Notes: generated by a model not told the origin, from the letters alone. A stretch of 64,000 nucleotides of DNA from Paenibacillus sp. DMB20 (GCF_000987955.1 NZ_LAZU01000022.1:62001-126000); one strand, 5' to 3'; shown: positions 18,773-27,339, numbered from the stretch's first letter. Program-made: numbers and translations.

Positions 18773-18988
18773 TAACGGACAAAACCCATGCCGGACCCTA
18801 TTGAATTTCTAACGGACTCCAGTTCCGTTATTCGAGCTCTCATGGCCATTTTAAAATTCTAACGGACCTCAGATCCGTTACTTAAGCATTTTAGCCTCAT
18901 TCCCCCCAGAAACACACTTTAACGGAACCTATTCCGTTAGGGAGCGAGATTCGCGCTTTAGAGATAATAACGGATTCTGTGTCCGTTA
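18773..18988. repeat. Array of TAACGGA..TCCGTTA hairpins (cluster 1)
   Basis: Four short hairpins with seven-base arms lie at 18810-18830, 18860-18880, 18920-18939 and 18968-18988, preceded by a half unit at 18773-18779. The loops differ in sequence and are 6-7 bases long. Start-to-start intervals are 50, 60 and 48 bases. The DNA between units is not conserved. The 640-base gap between trpS and the GH4 gene holds this array and the trpS terminator and no gene. Confidence 0.8.
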
Positions 18989-19171
18989 GAGCCATGCCTG
19001 ATGGCTTATTTACTCAAACCAGCTGATGTTCGCCAAAATTCAGCCTTCAACCAGCGAAGCCTCCCATGAAAGAGCGGCTTCAGCCATACGGCCGACCCTC
19101 TCCATAAACGGGAGGCTTCTGTATATGCCTAAACTACAAGGGCGGCATGATGCGCCTAATTTACCCCGGCT

Positions 19172-20494
19172 TTATTTAAAAAATGCCGGCAGATACGGCT
19201 TGTGCGCTTCCAGCAGTTCATCCAGCACCTTTTTCGCGACCTCGACGGACGGAACGAGCGGATGATGCGCCAGCGCCTGCAAGGCGATGCCCCGGTCGCC
19301 GGTTATGGCGGCGTCGATCGTTAATTTTTCATACACCTTGACGGCGTGCATCAGCCCCTTAACATGCTCGGGAACATGCTGCGGAGCGAGCGGGATCGGG
19401 CCTTGACCCGTCACGACGCAGTTGACCTCGATGCTCGCATCTTTCGGCAGGAAATCAAAAGTATTGCCGTTCGCCACGTTCAGAGCCTGGATATCCCTGC
19501 GGTCGTTATAGATGGAGTTCATCAGATTCACCGCTGCCTCGGAGTAATAGGCTCCGCCCCGCTGTTCCAGCTGCTTCGGCTTCACGTCGAGGTTTACGTC
19601 CTTATACAGCTCGAACAGTTCCTCTTCCACGCGACTGACAACGTCGGCACGGGTTCCGTCTTTTTCAAGCGAAGCCTTCATGTCCGCGAACATTTTGTCG
19701 GTCATATAGAAGTATTTCAAATAATAGGTCGGAATCGCGCCCAACGATTTCAGGAAATCGGGATCCCAACCGAGCGTCGGCACGTTTTTCGCCGTGTAGG
19801 TTTTGCCGCCGTCCAGCAGCTCCGGAAGCTTCTCTTCCCCGCGTACCAACGCCGACGTTACCCAATGCAGATGGTTGATTCCCACAAATTCGGGCAGCGC
19901 GTCCTTTTCGGGCACGCCATATTCCGCAGCAAGGAACTTCTGGAAGTTAATCGGGGAGTTGCATAATCCGACCGAACGGACCTTGCTGTGCTTCAATACG
20001 GCTTCCGTTACGATGCCTGCCGGGTTGGTGAAGTTCAGCATCCACGCATTCGGCGCCAGCTCCTCAATGTCACGGCAAATGTCCAAAATAACCGGGACGG
20101 TACGCAGCGCTTTCATCATGCCCCCGGGTCCCGTCGTTTCCTGTCCGATCACCCCATGCTTGATCGGGATGTGTTCGTCCAGTTTACGAGCGGCTAACAG
20201 GCCGACCCGCATTTGAGTCGTAACGAAGTCCGCGCCTTCGATGGCGCGTCTGCGGTCGAGCGTCAGGTGAACTTCGATCGGCAGGCCGGATTTCTCGACC
20301 ATGCGCTTGGCCAGGTTGCCTACAATGTCCAGCTTGTGCTTCCCTTCCTCGATATCCACGAACCACAGCTCGCGGATCGGCATCTGGTCATAATTCCGAA
20401 TGAAGCCTTCCACGATTTCCGGCGTATAAGAGGAACCCCCGCCGATTACGGTGATTTTGAGACCGGATGATGCTGTCACTTCAATCGCCTCCAA
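19172..20494 (-). CDS. GH4 6-phospho-beta-glucosidase-type hydrolase
   Basis: NAD- and Mn-dependent family 4 glycosidase of 440 residues acting in the cytoplasm on a phosphorylated disaccharide. The NAD site is VIGGGSSYTPEIVEG near residue 17. Metal ligands are the Cys of GLCNSPINF near 177 and the His residues of GINHLHWV near 206. GQETTGPGGMMKALRTVPV near 117 is typical of the LicH/CelF branch. It follows a BadF-type kinase gene by 70 bases, not a PTS, which suggests that the substrate is phosphorylated by that kinase after entry (inference). Confidence 0.92.
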   Translation of the reverse strand: MEAIEVTASSGLKITVIGGGSSYTPEIVEGFIRNYDQMPIRELWFVDIEEGKHKLDIVGNLAKRMVEKSGLPIEVHLTLDRRRAIEGADFVTTQMRVGLLAARKLDEHIPIKHGVIGQETTGPGGMMKALRTVPVILDICRDIEELAPNAWMLNFTNPAGIVTEAVLKHSKVRSVGLCNSPINFQKFLAAEYGVPEKDALPEFVGINHLHWVTSALVRGEEKLPELLDGGKTYTAKNVPTLGWDPDFLKSLGAIPTYYLKYFYMTDKMFADMKASLEKDGTRADVVSRVEEELFELYKDVNLDVKPKQLEQRGGAYYSEAAVNLMNSIYNDRRDIQALNVANGNTFDFLPKDASIEVNCVVTGQGPIPLAPQHVPEHVKGLMHAVKVYEKLTIDAAITGDRGIALQALAHHPLVPSVEVAKKVLDELLEAHKPYLPAFFK

Positions 20495-20563
20495 TTTTAT
20501 TCTTGGCTTATGATTTATAAGAGCGGAGTTGCTTCAACTTAACAAACTCCAAGCCTCGTCCGC

Positions 20564-21526
20564 TTAAAACGATAAGGATTTCAGTCTTGCTTCCGTCGCG
20601 GCGTCAATAACCTGCCCATCCGCTTCCAATGCGCTCATCAGCGCCCCGGCCACCGGGTCGGAGGTCAGGCGCACGCAGGAGGCATGAGGTGCCCGTTTTG
20701 CCACGACGCGCTCAATGGCATCGGACAGAATGAGGCTGTTGCCCTTATTCAAAACGCTTCCAATGTACACGATATCAAACGTCTCATTCTCCATGCCCAA
20801 ACGCTCGATCAAGGCACAGACGGCATTGCCGAGCTCCTCGCCTTCCGTCTCCAGAATCGAAATGGCTTCGGCATCCCCGGCCGCTGCCGCCTCAAGCACC
20901 GTTTTTACAAGGCTCGCCGGAATCGTTTTTCCATACAGCACGTCTTCATACATCGCTTCCACCGAGGCGTAACCCATATGCTCCAATACGAGCGGCGTAA
21001 GCTGCGTTTTTGGTCCCCGGCCGTCCCAGGCCCGGATTACCGTTCGGAATCCGAGCAACGCGAGGCCCGAACCTCCGGCGTAGCCATCCCCGAATTTGAA
21101 CCCGAAGCCGCCGTACTGAAGCTCCTGCCCGGCCGCATTTCGCGCCGCGCTGTTAAACCCCGTTCCGCAAATAATGGCCGCCCCATAGGGACGGTTCGTG
21201 CCTGCCCGCATACCGATCATCGTATCGCACGCAATGTCGTGCCTCGGGAATCCAAGGCTTCCGATCATCGGCCGCAAAATGGCATAGTCCGGCTCGCGGT
21301 CTGCCCCCGCCAGCCCGAAATAGGCAAACCGGATATCTTCCTTGGACAATCCGGCTTCGGCGAGCGCACCGTCGCATGCGTCCCGGATATTTCGTTCCGC
21401 CACGTCGCGGCCAAGCTGGTGATTGCCGTTGCCAGCCATGCCTTTGCCCAGCACATGGCCGTGCTCGTCGATCACGACGGCATGGGTCTTGCTCGCGCCG
21501 GCATCCACGCCCAGATACCTCTTCAT
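20564..21526 (-). CDS. BadF/BadG-family sugar kinase (N-acetylglucosamine kinase-like)
   Basis: ASKHA-fold kinase of 320 residues. The phosphate-1 motif is VDAGASKTHAVVID near residue 6, phosphate-2 is AAIICGTGFNSAA near 132, and GDGYAGGSGLALLG near 155 belongs to the sugar/nucleotide site. Similar proteins phosphorylate N-acetylglucosamine or glucosamine; disaccharide use is possible. It lies in line with the AraC regulator (upstream) and GH4 hydrolase (downstream), so the three probably form one amino-sugar or beta-glucoside module. Confidence 0.85.
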   Translation of the reverse strand: MKRYLGVDAGASKTHAVVIDEHGHVLGKGMAGNGNHQLGRDVAERNIRDACDGALAEAGLSKEDIRFAYFGLAGADREPDYAILRPMIGSLGFPRHDIACDTMIGMRAGTNRPYGAAIICGTGFNSAARNAAGQELQYGGFGFKFGDGYAGGSGLALLGFRTVIRAWDGRGPKTQLTPLVLEHMGYASVEAMYEDVLYGKTIPASLVKTVLEAAAAGDAEAISILETEGEELGNAVCALIERLGMENETFDIVYIGSVLNKGNSLILSDAIERVVAKRAPHASCVRLTSDPVAGALMSALEADGQVIDAATEARLKSLSF

Positions 21527-21672
21527 ATCCTCACCCCTTCTCGCTTTTCGCGAGTCATGCTTGCGTTATATGTTCAAGATAATCCTTATGCGCCTAACCG
21601 GACTACTGTTATACGAGCATCAACTGATACAATCTTACTGTTCTCCCATGAAGTCCCCTTACGGGGAGCTTC

Positions 21673-22547
21673 TCACGGATTTGAACGCTCCCGAAGCTCG
21701 CTTGGCGACAAGCCGATGTGCTGCTTGAACAGCCGGTTAAAGTTGGAAAGATTGCGGAATCCGCACTGCTCGGCTATGCCGATAATTTTGGAGTCGGTCG
21801 TCTCCAGCAGATGAACCGCACGCGTCAGCCGCAGCTGGATCAGATAATTCAGCGGCGAGGTACCGACCGCTTGATGAAACAGCGCGCTGAACCGGGACGG
21901 ACTTAGATGAGCGATGCCCGCCAGTTCATTCAGGGTCCAGCTGTAGTCGAGATTCAATTCCATCGTATGCAGAACTTCTCTAAGCGCATGCATGCCCCTG
22001 AATTTCACGGCCATCGGAACAACATGCTGAAGAGGCTCCTTCAAAGACCGGTGAACGAGCCCCAGGAAACGGATCAGATCCGCCCGGATCAGGCTCATGT
22101 AAGCATCGTCCCTTACGCGATACTCCTTCATCATCCGTTGAAAGATTTCCCCCAGCTCCCGGCAGACGGGTACATCCCGGGTTATGATATGACCGAAATG
22201 GACGCCGGCTTCCCGGAAAGGCCTCATCAGCCCGGGATCGTACTTCAAATCGATCGCGAGCAGCGAAGGATCAAACATGATGATATCCATCACCAGATCG
22301 CTCGTTTCAAAAGCCCGGTGCAGGTCATTGGTGTTAATAAAAAGAATGTCTCCTTCTTGGAACGGGATTTTCATGCCGTTAATCAGGTAATAACCGTTCC
22401 CCCTTCGGATATAATTCATCTCCAGGCTTGATGCCAATGCAGACGCTGGAAGCCGGGACTAACCCCTTCCGTTGTCGCCGCCGTGAATGGAAAGGACGTG
22501 TCCGGGTATTCAACATGATCACACGTCACCGTTTGAGGCCTGTCCAT
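21673..22547 (-). CDS. AraC-family transcriptional regulator, frameshift near the 5' end
   Basis: The cupin-type sensor N-terminus (GNGYYLINGMKIPFQEGDILFIN) leads to two C-terminal helix-turn-helix motifs (WTLNELAGIAHLSPSRFSAL and IIGIAEQCGFRNLSNFNRLF). Without repair the protein starts abruptly at residue 36. One base is missing near 22427-22432. Upstream, the frame reads MDRPQTVTCDHVEYPD..GFQRLHWHQ, the usual AraC opening, with ATG at 22547 and GGAGGTG before it. Repaired length is 291 residues. It probably controls the kinase and GH4 genes downstream. Confidence 0.85.
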
Positions 22548-22780
22548 TCGGCAAATCACCTCCAAGCTATATCGCGGTCCTATGAAAGGCCCCTCTTGTC
22601 TACTTCAAATCCGTGTTTTATAGTCCGGTTTTTCAGCACCGGGAAGGCATCGTTTAAAGCAGATTCAATCACATATTAACACGCTGGGTCCGCCAGGTCA
22701 TGGCCCGTTTGCCACAATAAGATCGGCGGTAACAAAAAGTGAGGAAATAGCCCGTTCCGCATAAAGGCTTTGAAAAAAGG

Positions 22781-22818
22781 TTGCATTCTTTAAAAGTGGT
22801 TACTATAATGGTGGTAAC
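22781..22818 (+). promoter_or_regulatory. Promoter of the MFS gene with overlapping dyad
   Basis: TTGCAT (22781-22786) and TATAAT (22804-22809) are 17 bases apart. GTTAC (22799-22803) and GTAAC (22814-22818) form an inverted repeat across the -10, a typical repressor position. The remaining 230 bases of this gap show nothing else. Confidence 0.7.
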
Positions 22819-22856
22819 TTTTATATCGAATCTATATGGGATAAGGATGTGTCTTT

Positions 22857-24053
22857 TTGAATTTTCGCGTATATATACTGGCCATTGCGGCGTTTGTCGT
22901 CGGGATGGTCGAACTCATCGTCGGAGGCATTCTGAATCTCATCGCAGAAGATCTCCGCATCTCGATCGGCTCTGCGGGACAGTTCATCACGATTTTTTCC
23001 ATCTCCTTTGCGCTTTCCGGCCCGATATTGATTAACGTGACGGCCAAAATGGAACGGAAAAAGCTTTACCTGTACACGATGGCTGTTTTCATGATCAGCA
23101 ATGTCATCGTTGCCTTCACATCAAGTTATGCGGCGATTATCGCAGCCCGTGCTTTATCCGCCATGAGCGGGTCGGTCATCGTCGTCCTGTCGGTTTCCCT
23201 GGCTGCGTCCCTTGTACCCGAGACCCATAAGGGGCGCGCCATCGGCATTATTTATATGGGCATCAGCGGTTCCCTCGTTCTCGGCGTACCGCTCGGCATG
23301 ATGATCGGCAACGCCTACGGCTGGCGCGCTCCGTTTCTCGTCATTGCGGTCTTAAGCCTGCTGGCCATGGCCGGTATCGCGATGTTCACCAAACGTACCG
23401 CCCCAAGCCCGGTCATTCCGCTGCGGGAACAGCTGGCCTTGTTGAAGAACGGCAAAATTATCAGCGCTCAGCTTATCGTTCTGCTCTTGCTGACCGGACA
23501 TCTGACCCTGTACGGATACCTTCAACCATTCGTGGAATCTACCTTCCAGGTTAGTCCGGCCATGATGAGCTTGGTATACTTCCTGTTCGGCATCGCGGCC
23601 GTTTCCGGCGGCGGCGCGGGCGGCTGGATCGCCGACCGGTTTGGCACCAAGCGTGCGATTTTGGTTATCGTTGCGTGCTTCTCGCTGTCCATGTTCGTGG
23701 TGCTGTTAACCGCCCAGATTTCATTTTGGGTATTCCTGATCGCCATGATGATCTGGAGCGCGCTCAGCTGGGCGATCTCGCCCGCTCAGCAGACCTATCT
23801 GCTGCAGCTTGCTCCCGACAATGCGGAAACCCAGCTCAGCCTGAATTCCTCCATGCTCCATCTGGGGATTGCGATGGGCTCCATCATCGGCAGCACGGTG
23901 ATTGAGCATAGCTCCGTATCCAACAACCCTTGGGTTGGCGGCCTGATTGCAGCCGCAGCGTTCGGCGTCGCAGCTTACTCGCTAAGCCGCGGTTCGGCTC
24001 CGGCCAAGGAGAAACCGGCGTCAACGTCTTCCCTATCGGCTGAACAGCTGTAG
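22857..24053 (+). CDS. MFS transporter, drug/sugar efflux type (AraJ/YdhP-like)
   Basis: Twelve-helix major facilitator of 398 residues with a TTG start at 22857 (AAGGATG upstream, weak). It begins with a membrane helix (VYILAIAAFVVGMVELIVGGIL). The motif-A-like loop is ERKKLYLYTMA, with ETHKGRAIGIIYMG near residue 125 and GGWIADRFGTKRAI near 260. It resembles the AraJ/chloramphenicol-efflux group; the true substrate is unknown. The dyad on its promoter suggests a dedicated local repressor. Confidence 0.88.
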   Translation: MNFRVYILAIAAFVVGMVELIVGGILNLIAEDLRISIGSAGQFITIFSISFALSGPILINVTAKMERKKLYLYTMAVFMISNVIVAFTSSYAAIIAARALSAMSGSVIVVLSVSLAASLVPETHKGRAIGIIYMGISGSLVLGVPLGMMIGNAYGWRAPFLVIAVLSLLAMAGIAMFTKRTAPSPVIPLREQLALLKNGKIISAQLIVLLLLTGHLTLYGYLQPFVESTFQVSPAMMSLVYFLFGIAAVSGGGAGGWIADRFGTKRAILVIVACFSLSMFVVLLTAQISFWVFLIAMMIWSALSWAISPAQQTYLLQLAPDNAETQLSLNSSMLHLGIAMGSIIGSTVIEHSSVSNNPWVGGLIAAAAFGVAAYSLSRGSAPAKEKPASTSSLSAEQL

Positions 24054-24119
24054 AGACGGACGGAGCTTGACCTGATTGTTGCCGCTTGAATTCCACTATA
24101 CACATAATTAATTTTGAAT

Positions 24120-24158
24120 ACGCAATGTATCTTGCATCCCAACACGCAATGTATCTTG
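24120..24158 (+). repeat. Two 15-bp direct repeats
   Basis: ACGCAATGTATCTTG occurs at 24120-24134 and 24144-24158, 24 bases start to start. Function unknown. Confidence 0.5.
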
Positions 24159-24176
24159 GATGTCATCATGCACGCA

Positions 24177-24208
24177 AGCCCCCGGCAGCATCATGCCGGG
24201 GGCTATTA
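24177..24208 (+). terminator. Hairpin terminator after the MFS gene
   Basis: An 11-bp stem (AGCCCCCGGCA / TGCCGGGGGCT) is followed by an A/T-rich tract without a clean T-run. Confidence 0.6.
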
Positions 24209-24327
24209 TCATTTGCGCTGCACTTTAAATTTTCAGGCAGAAACCCAATGGCAGCTTGCCCAAAAGAACGAAGGGTCATTAACTTTTAGGGATCCCCCTT
24301 TAGACACATCGCATAGCATAGCAACTC

Positions 24328-24507
24328 TAACGGACATATCCGGCGCTTAAACTGCAAAAATCGCCAGGCCCGCAGGTTTAACGGACATATCCGTTAAAGA
24401 ACCAAATCAGGAGTAAACTGCCTCCAAATCATCCTCTAACGGATCCTATGTCCGTTACGTTTGTTTTCATGCTCAAAATCGCGTTTAACGGAATCCATTG
24501 TCCGTTA
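24328..24507. repeat. Array of TAACGGA..TCCGTTA hairpins (cluster 2)
   Basis: Units lie at 24328-24345 (right arm eroded), 24379-24396, 24437-24457 and 24486-24507. Intervals are 51, 58 and 49 bases, nearly the same as the 50, 60 and 48 of the cluster at 18810-18988. The intervening sequence is unrelated. The 690-base gap between the MFS and TrmB genes holds this array, the direct repeats and the hairpin at 24568, and no gene. Confidence 0.8.
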
Positions 24508-24567
24508 GAGCACCCGCTCAGCATGAACAACCATGGATGGGCATGTCTGGTGCCGAAAATGAAACGA

Positions 24568-24618
24568 AAGGGGAATCATTCCACAATAGAAATAATCTAC
24601 CCTGGAACCATTCCCCTT
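24568..24618. repeat. Long imperfect hairpin
   Basis: AAGGGGAAT (24568-24576) pairs with ATTCCCCTT (24610-24618), and inner TTCCA pairs with TGGAA. There is no T-run on either side, so it is not an obvious terminator. Confidence 0.5.
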
Positions 24619-24741
24619 AATCGTGACACTTTGCTGGATATCAAATACAAAGACATGAAATTGCAATGAACAGCTGCCTGAATTCGTTTCAGAGCTTCGA
24701 GATCCCACGTTACTCCCCAGACGGGCAAAACGGGTGCCCGC

Positions 24742-25508
24742 TTAGTACCGCAGCCGCAGCAGGAGCGATTTGATCTCTTCATCCTTGAACATTTCCTCAG
24801 GGTATTTGCGGCTGAATGCCGTAAGCGCCATATCGTGATAGAAAAATTCGGCGAACACCTTTACAAACGGCTGGGCCTGCGTCCTTATCGCCTGCCAGCT
24901 GCCTTGTTCCACGGCCGCAAACAGCAGCTGCTTCGTATCCGTCACAAGCAGCATAAAAACGCTCCAGCTTATCATGATCGGCCATGGGCTTCAGCACATA
25001 CAGCTTGGACAGCGACATCTCCGGATAGTCCTGGCCCGTCACCAAGGCCTCCACCCGCACGCCTTCGCGCTCCTTGCGGTTCAGGAGCTCGGTGATTTCG
25101 GAGAACTCTTCGCTCCACATGGAGACGAGCACCGATTCCTGGGCCTCCTCGATCATCTGCCTGCAGAATGCCTGGATCGAACTGTGCGATTTCAGGCTCC
25201 ATACCTGGTCGTCCACGATGGTTTTGCGGACGCCGACTTCACGGAGTTTTTTGATATCGTCCTCGAACTCGTGCGTCAGCTTGTCGATGACCGCTTCGAC
25301 CGGGAGGGCGGTATATGTCCTTTTTTTTGCCGGATATGGTATCCATGACGATGCCTTTGTCCACCAGCCGGTCAAGCACTTCGTATATTTTAGCCTTCGG
25401 AACGCCCGACAGTTTGACGATGCTTGAAGCATCCATCGCTTCGCCGCCCGTGACCAGCGTTTCATAGACTTTGCTCTCATACTGAGAATATCCGAATTGT
25501 AGAAGCAT
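24742..25508 (-). CDS. TrmB-family transcriptional regulator, two frameshifts
   Basis: An N-terminal winged helix (FGYSQYESKVYETLVTGG, SGVPKAKIYEVLDRLVDKGIV) is followed by a phospholipase-D-like effector domain, as in Bacillales TrmB regulators of about 255 residues. The start is ATG at 25508 with AAGGAGGAG. The frame breaks at T8 25321-25328 (one base too many), then continues RTYTALPVEAVIDKLTHEF. It breaks again at A5 24955-24959, after which LLVTDTKQLLFAAVEQGSW runs to the stop at 24742. Its target may be the divergent or neighbouring genes; none is obvious. Confidence 0.82.
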
Positions 25509-25610
25509 GGCTCCTCCTTGTATCTTCACTTGTTACCCTCTATGTTACCGGACTCCGAGACGCTTGACCAGTCCGGTGAACCAAGCGCGCACAAGTCGGG
25601 ACCGCCCCGG

Positions 25611-26073
25611 TTAAAACGTATAATAAGCCCGGGAGCAGTCCATCAAAAAGGAACGTTCCAGCGGAATGCCGCCAAGATGCCGGCGCTCATCGCGCCGTCT
25701 GATATGGGCAGCCAAGTCGGTCAGCGCGGCCTCGGCCAGCATCGTCCGGTGTATTCCCCACTCCGTCCGGTTTTGCTCCACGCAGTGGACGGCATCCGCG
25801 ACCGTCAGTCCTTTCAGGCGCGAGAATATCGACGCCCACCGGACAATATCGGCATACTCCCTCGTATCCGGCAAGACATATTCCGCATACCCGGCTTTTG
25901 CTCCGCTGCATATTTTCAGCAAACCGCAATTATACAGCTTTCCCCCCCCATGGAATAAGACGCTCAGCCGAGCTGCCGTCAAAACGAAAAACCTCCATGT
26001 AACGGATGGTCAAACTGCTGCATTCAGGTTCGGAAAAGCACGGGGACAGCGAATCCGTTTGTTTGGTCGACAT
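25611..26073 (-). CDS. Unrecognised protein under a c-di-AMP riboswitch, one frameshift
   Basis: About 153 residues after repair. ATG at 26073 follows AAAAGGAGAAG and opens MSTKQTDSLSPCFSEPECSS. An extra C in C8 at 25942-25949 (G8 in the gene) breaks ERLIPWGG from KLYNCGLLKICSGAKAGYAE. The rest runs without signal peptide or membrane helix to RAYYTF. I do not recognise the family with confidence. The middle part faintly resembles the N-terminal capping domain of enolase-superfamily proteins. It is preceded by a c-di-AMP riboswitch on the same strand, so its expression should respond to osmotic or potassium state. Confidence 0.6.
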
Positions 26074-26202
26074 AGGTCTTCTCCTTTTCAAAAGGCTTGG
26101 AAGCAGCACAAAAAAACCCGTGAGCAGAGAAACTCCTCTGTCCAGGCTTTGACGGCATGCCGTTGCCGGCTGCGTTTCACATGGATGGTGTTCTCTCTCA
26201 AT

Positions 26203-26331
26203 GACGCTTACGAGGTTAGCTGACGGATTCGGGCTTGAGAGCGCCCTACCTGCAAGTCTTCCCGTTATGGAACAGACTCTTAGGATTCACCCCATTCGCC
26301 GGCGTTTTCGGCGATTTGGTTCCCCCGTCTC
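26203..26331 (-). ncRNA. c-di-AMP riboswitch (ydaO/yuaA class), minus-strand copy
   Basis: The minus strand carries the class hallmarks in order: CGGGGGAACCAAAT, GGGGTGAATCC, TAGGGCGCTCTCA, CCCGAATCCGTCAGCTAACC and TCGTAAGCG. The same blocks occur in the two plus-strand copies at 26729 and 27078. A poly-U tract (A7 at 26111-26117) after a weak hairpin lies between it and the gene starting at 26073. In this class ligand binding usually lowers expression. Confidence 0.92.
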
Positions 26332-26728
26332 CCTGGCTGGGAGCTCAGCGATAACATACTGATTGGTTTGGCTGCATTGGCTGAATCATACGCCTTGATT
26401 CTCATGGAGTAAACCTCCGTTTGGATGCCAGTATTTAACATATTCGTCCGATTCCGCGAAGGAAAACGCATTCAATGAAACTTATCAGCCATTATCGCTT
26501 CATTTTCACGTTATCTCACGCTTTTTCGTGAAATTGGAGAAATACAGAGAAATACATAGCGTTGAGCAGTATTTAAGAGATCTAATGGTGTTTATCCTTT
26601 CTTCCCCAATGAAAAAGCTGTAAACGTGATGCAGGTCACGTTTACAGAACAGGCTGCAAGGAATATGATACGAATCATGAATTAACCAGTTTTCATTGCA
26701 ATCGCTGAATTTCCCTGTTGTGCAGGGA

Positions 26729-26880
26729 AGCGGGGGAACCAAACAAGAGATGAAGCGGATGGTGTGAGAGCCGTCCGGATCATTTCAGGGGTGAATCGCG
26801 GATCGTAAACAACCATGGGTTTACGTTTCGCGTAGGGCGACTCTCACCGCCCGAATCCGTCAGCTAACCTCGTAAGCGTT
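26729..26880 (+). ncRNA. c-di-AMP riboswitch (ydaO/yuaA class), first of two in tandem
   Basis: CGGGGGAACCAAAC, GGGGTGAATCG, TAGGGCGACTCTCA, CCCGAATCCGTCAGCTAACC and CGTAAGCG are present in order. It is followed at 26971-27002 by a strong intrinsic terminator, then by a second complete copy. No credible gene lies between the two copies, so the first acts on transcripts heading for the kdp genes. Confidence 0.93.
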
Positions 26881-26970
26881 GAACGGAGCATATTTTCCGC
26901 ATGGCACGTTTCACTGCAGGAAAATCTCTGTTTTTGGAGAGGATGATGAAGCTTGTGATCGATCAATACG

Positions 26971-27003
26971 ACCACAGGGCTTAATGCCTCTGTGGTTTTT
27001 TTA
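26971..27003 (+). terminator. Intrinsic terminator of the first kdp-leader riboswitch
   Basis: ACCACAGGGC / GCCTCTGTGGT stem (one bulge) followed by TTTTTTT. Confidence 0.85.
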
Positions 27004-27077
27004 CACTTTTTCTGAAAATTATAACTTATTTGCAAAATCCAACTATTTACTTTCGCTGAGTCCTTGAATGGAAAAGG

Positions 27078-27196
27078 AACGGGGGAACCAAACGGGAGCT
27101 GTTAAGCTCTCCGGGGTGAATCCCGAAGACGGTGGCAGCCGTTATTCGGGTAGGGCGACTCTCACGCCCGAATCCGTCAGCTAACCTCGTAAGCGT
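27078..27196 (+). ncRNA. c-di-AMP riboswitch (ydaO/yuaA class), second of two in tandem
   Basis: ACGGGGGAACCAAACGG, GGGGTGAATCCC, TAGGGCGACTCTCA, CCCGAATCCGTCAGCTAACC and CGTAAGCG are present in order. Its own terminator is at 27253-27304. The first gene of the kdp operon starts at 27340. Confidence 0.94.
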
Positions 27197-27252
27197 ATCG
27201 GGAGAGGCAACCATTGTCGCGTGCAGGGCACGGCGTGTTTCGCTGTGCCGTA

Positions 27253-27304
27253 AGAAGCCGCGGGAAGAGTGCGCTCTGCTCTCCTACCGCAAGGCTTCTT
27301 TTTT
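27253..27304 (+). terminator. Intrinsic terminator of the second kdp-leader riboswitch
   Basis: AAGAAGCC (27253-27260) pairs with GGCTTCTT (27293-27300), followed by TTTT. Confidence 0.75.
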
Positions 27305-27339
27305 GTTGCCTTCTCTCTCCAATGTACAGGAGGAGAACC

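Noticed and set aside
18773..18988. CRISPR array
   Set aside because: Units are short inverted repeats with irregular 48-60 base spacing. There are no long identical direct repeats and no cas genes.
19058..19120. GAAGCCTCCC/GGGAGGCTTC inverted repeat after the GH4 gene as a terminator
   Set aside because: The loop is about 45 bases and no T-run follows on the minus strand.
26879..27067. 62-codon open frame between the two kdp-leader riboswitches
   Set aside because: It overlaps the first riboswitch's terminator, has no ribosome site and has low-complexity content; non-coding leader is the better reading.
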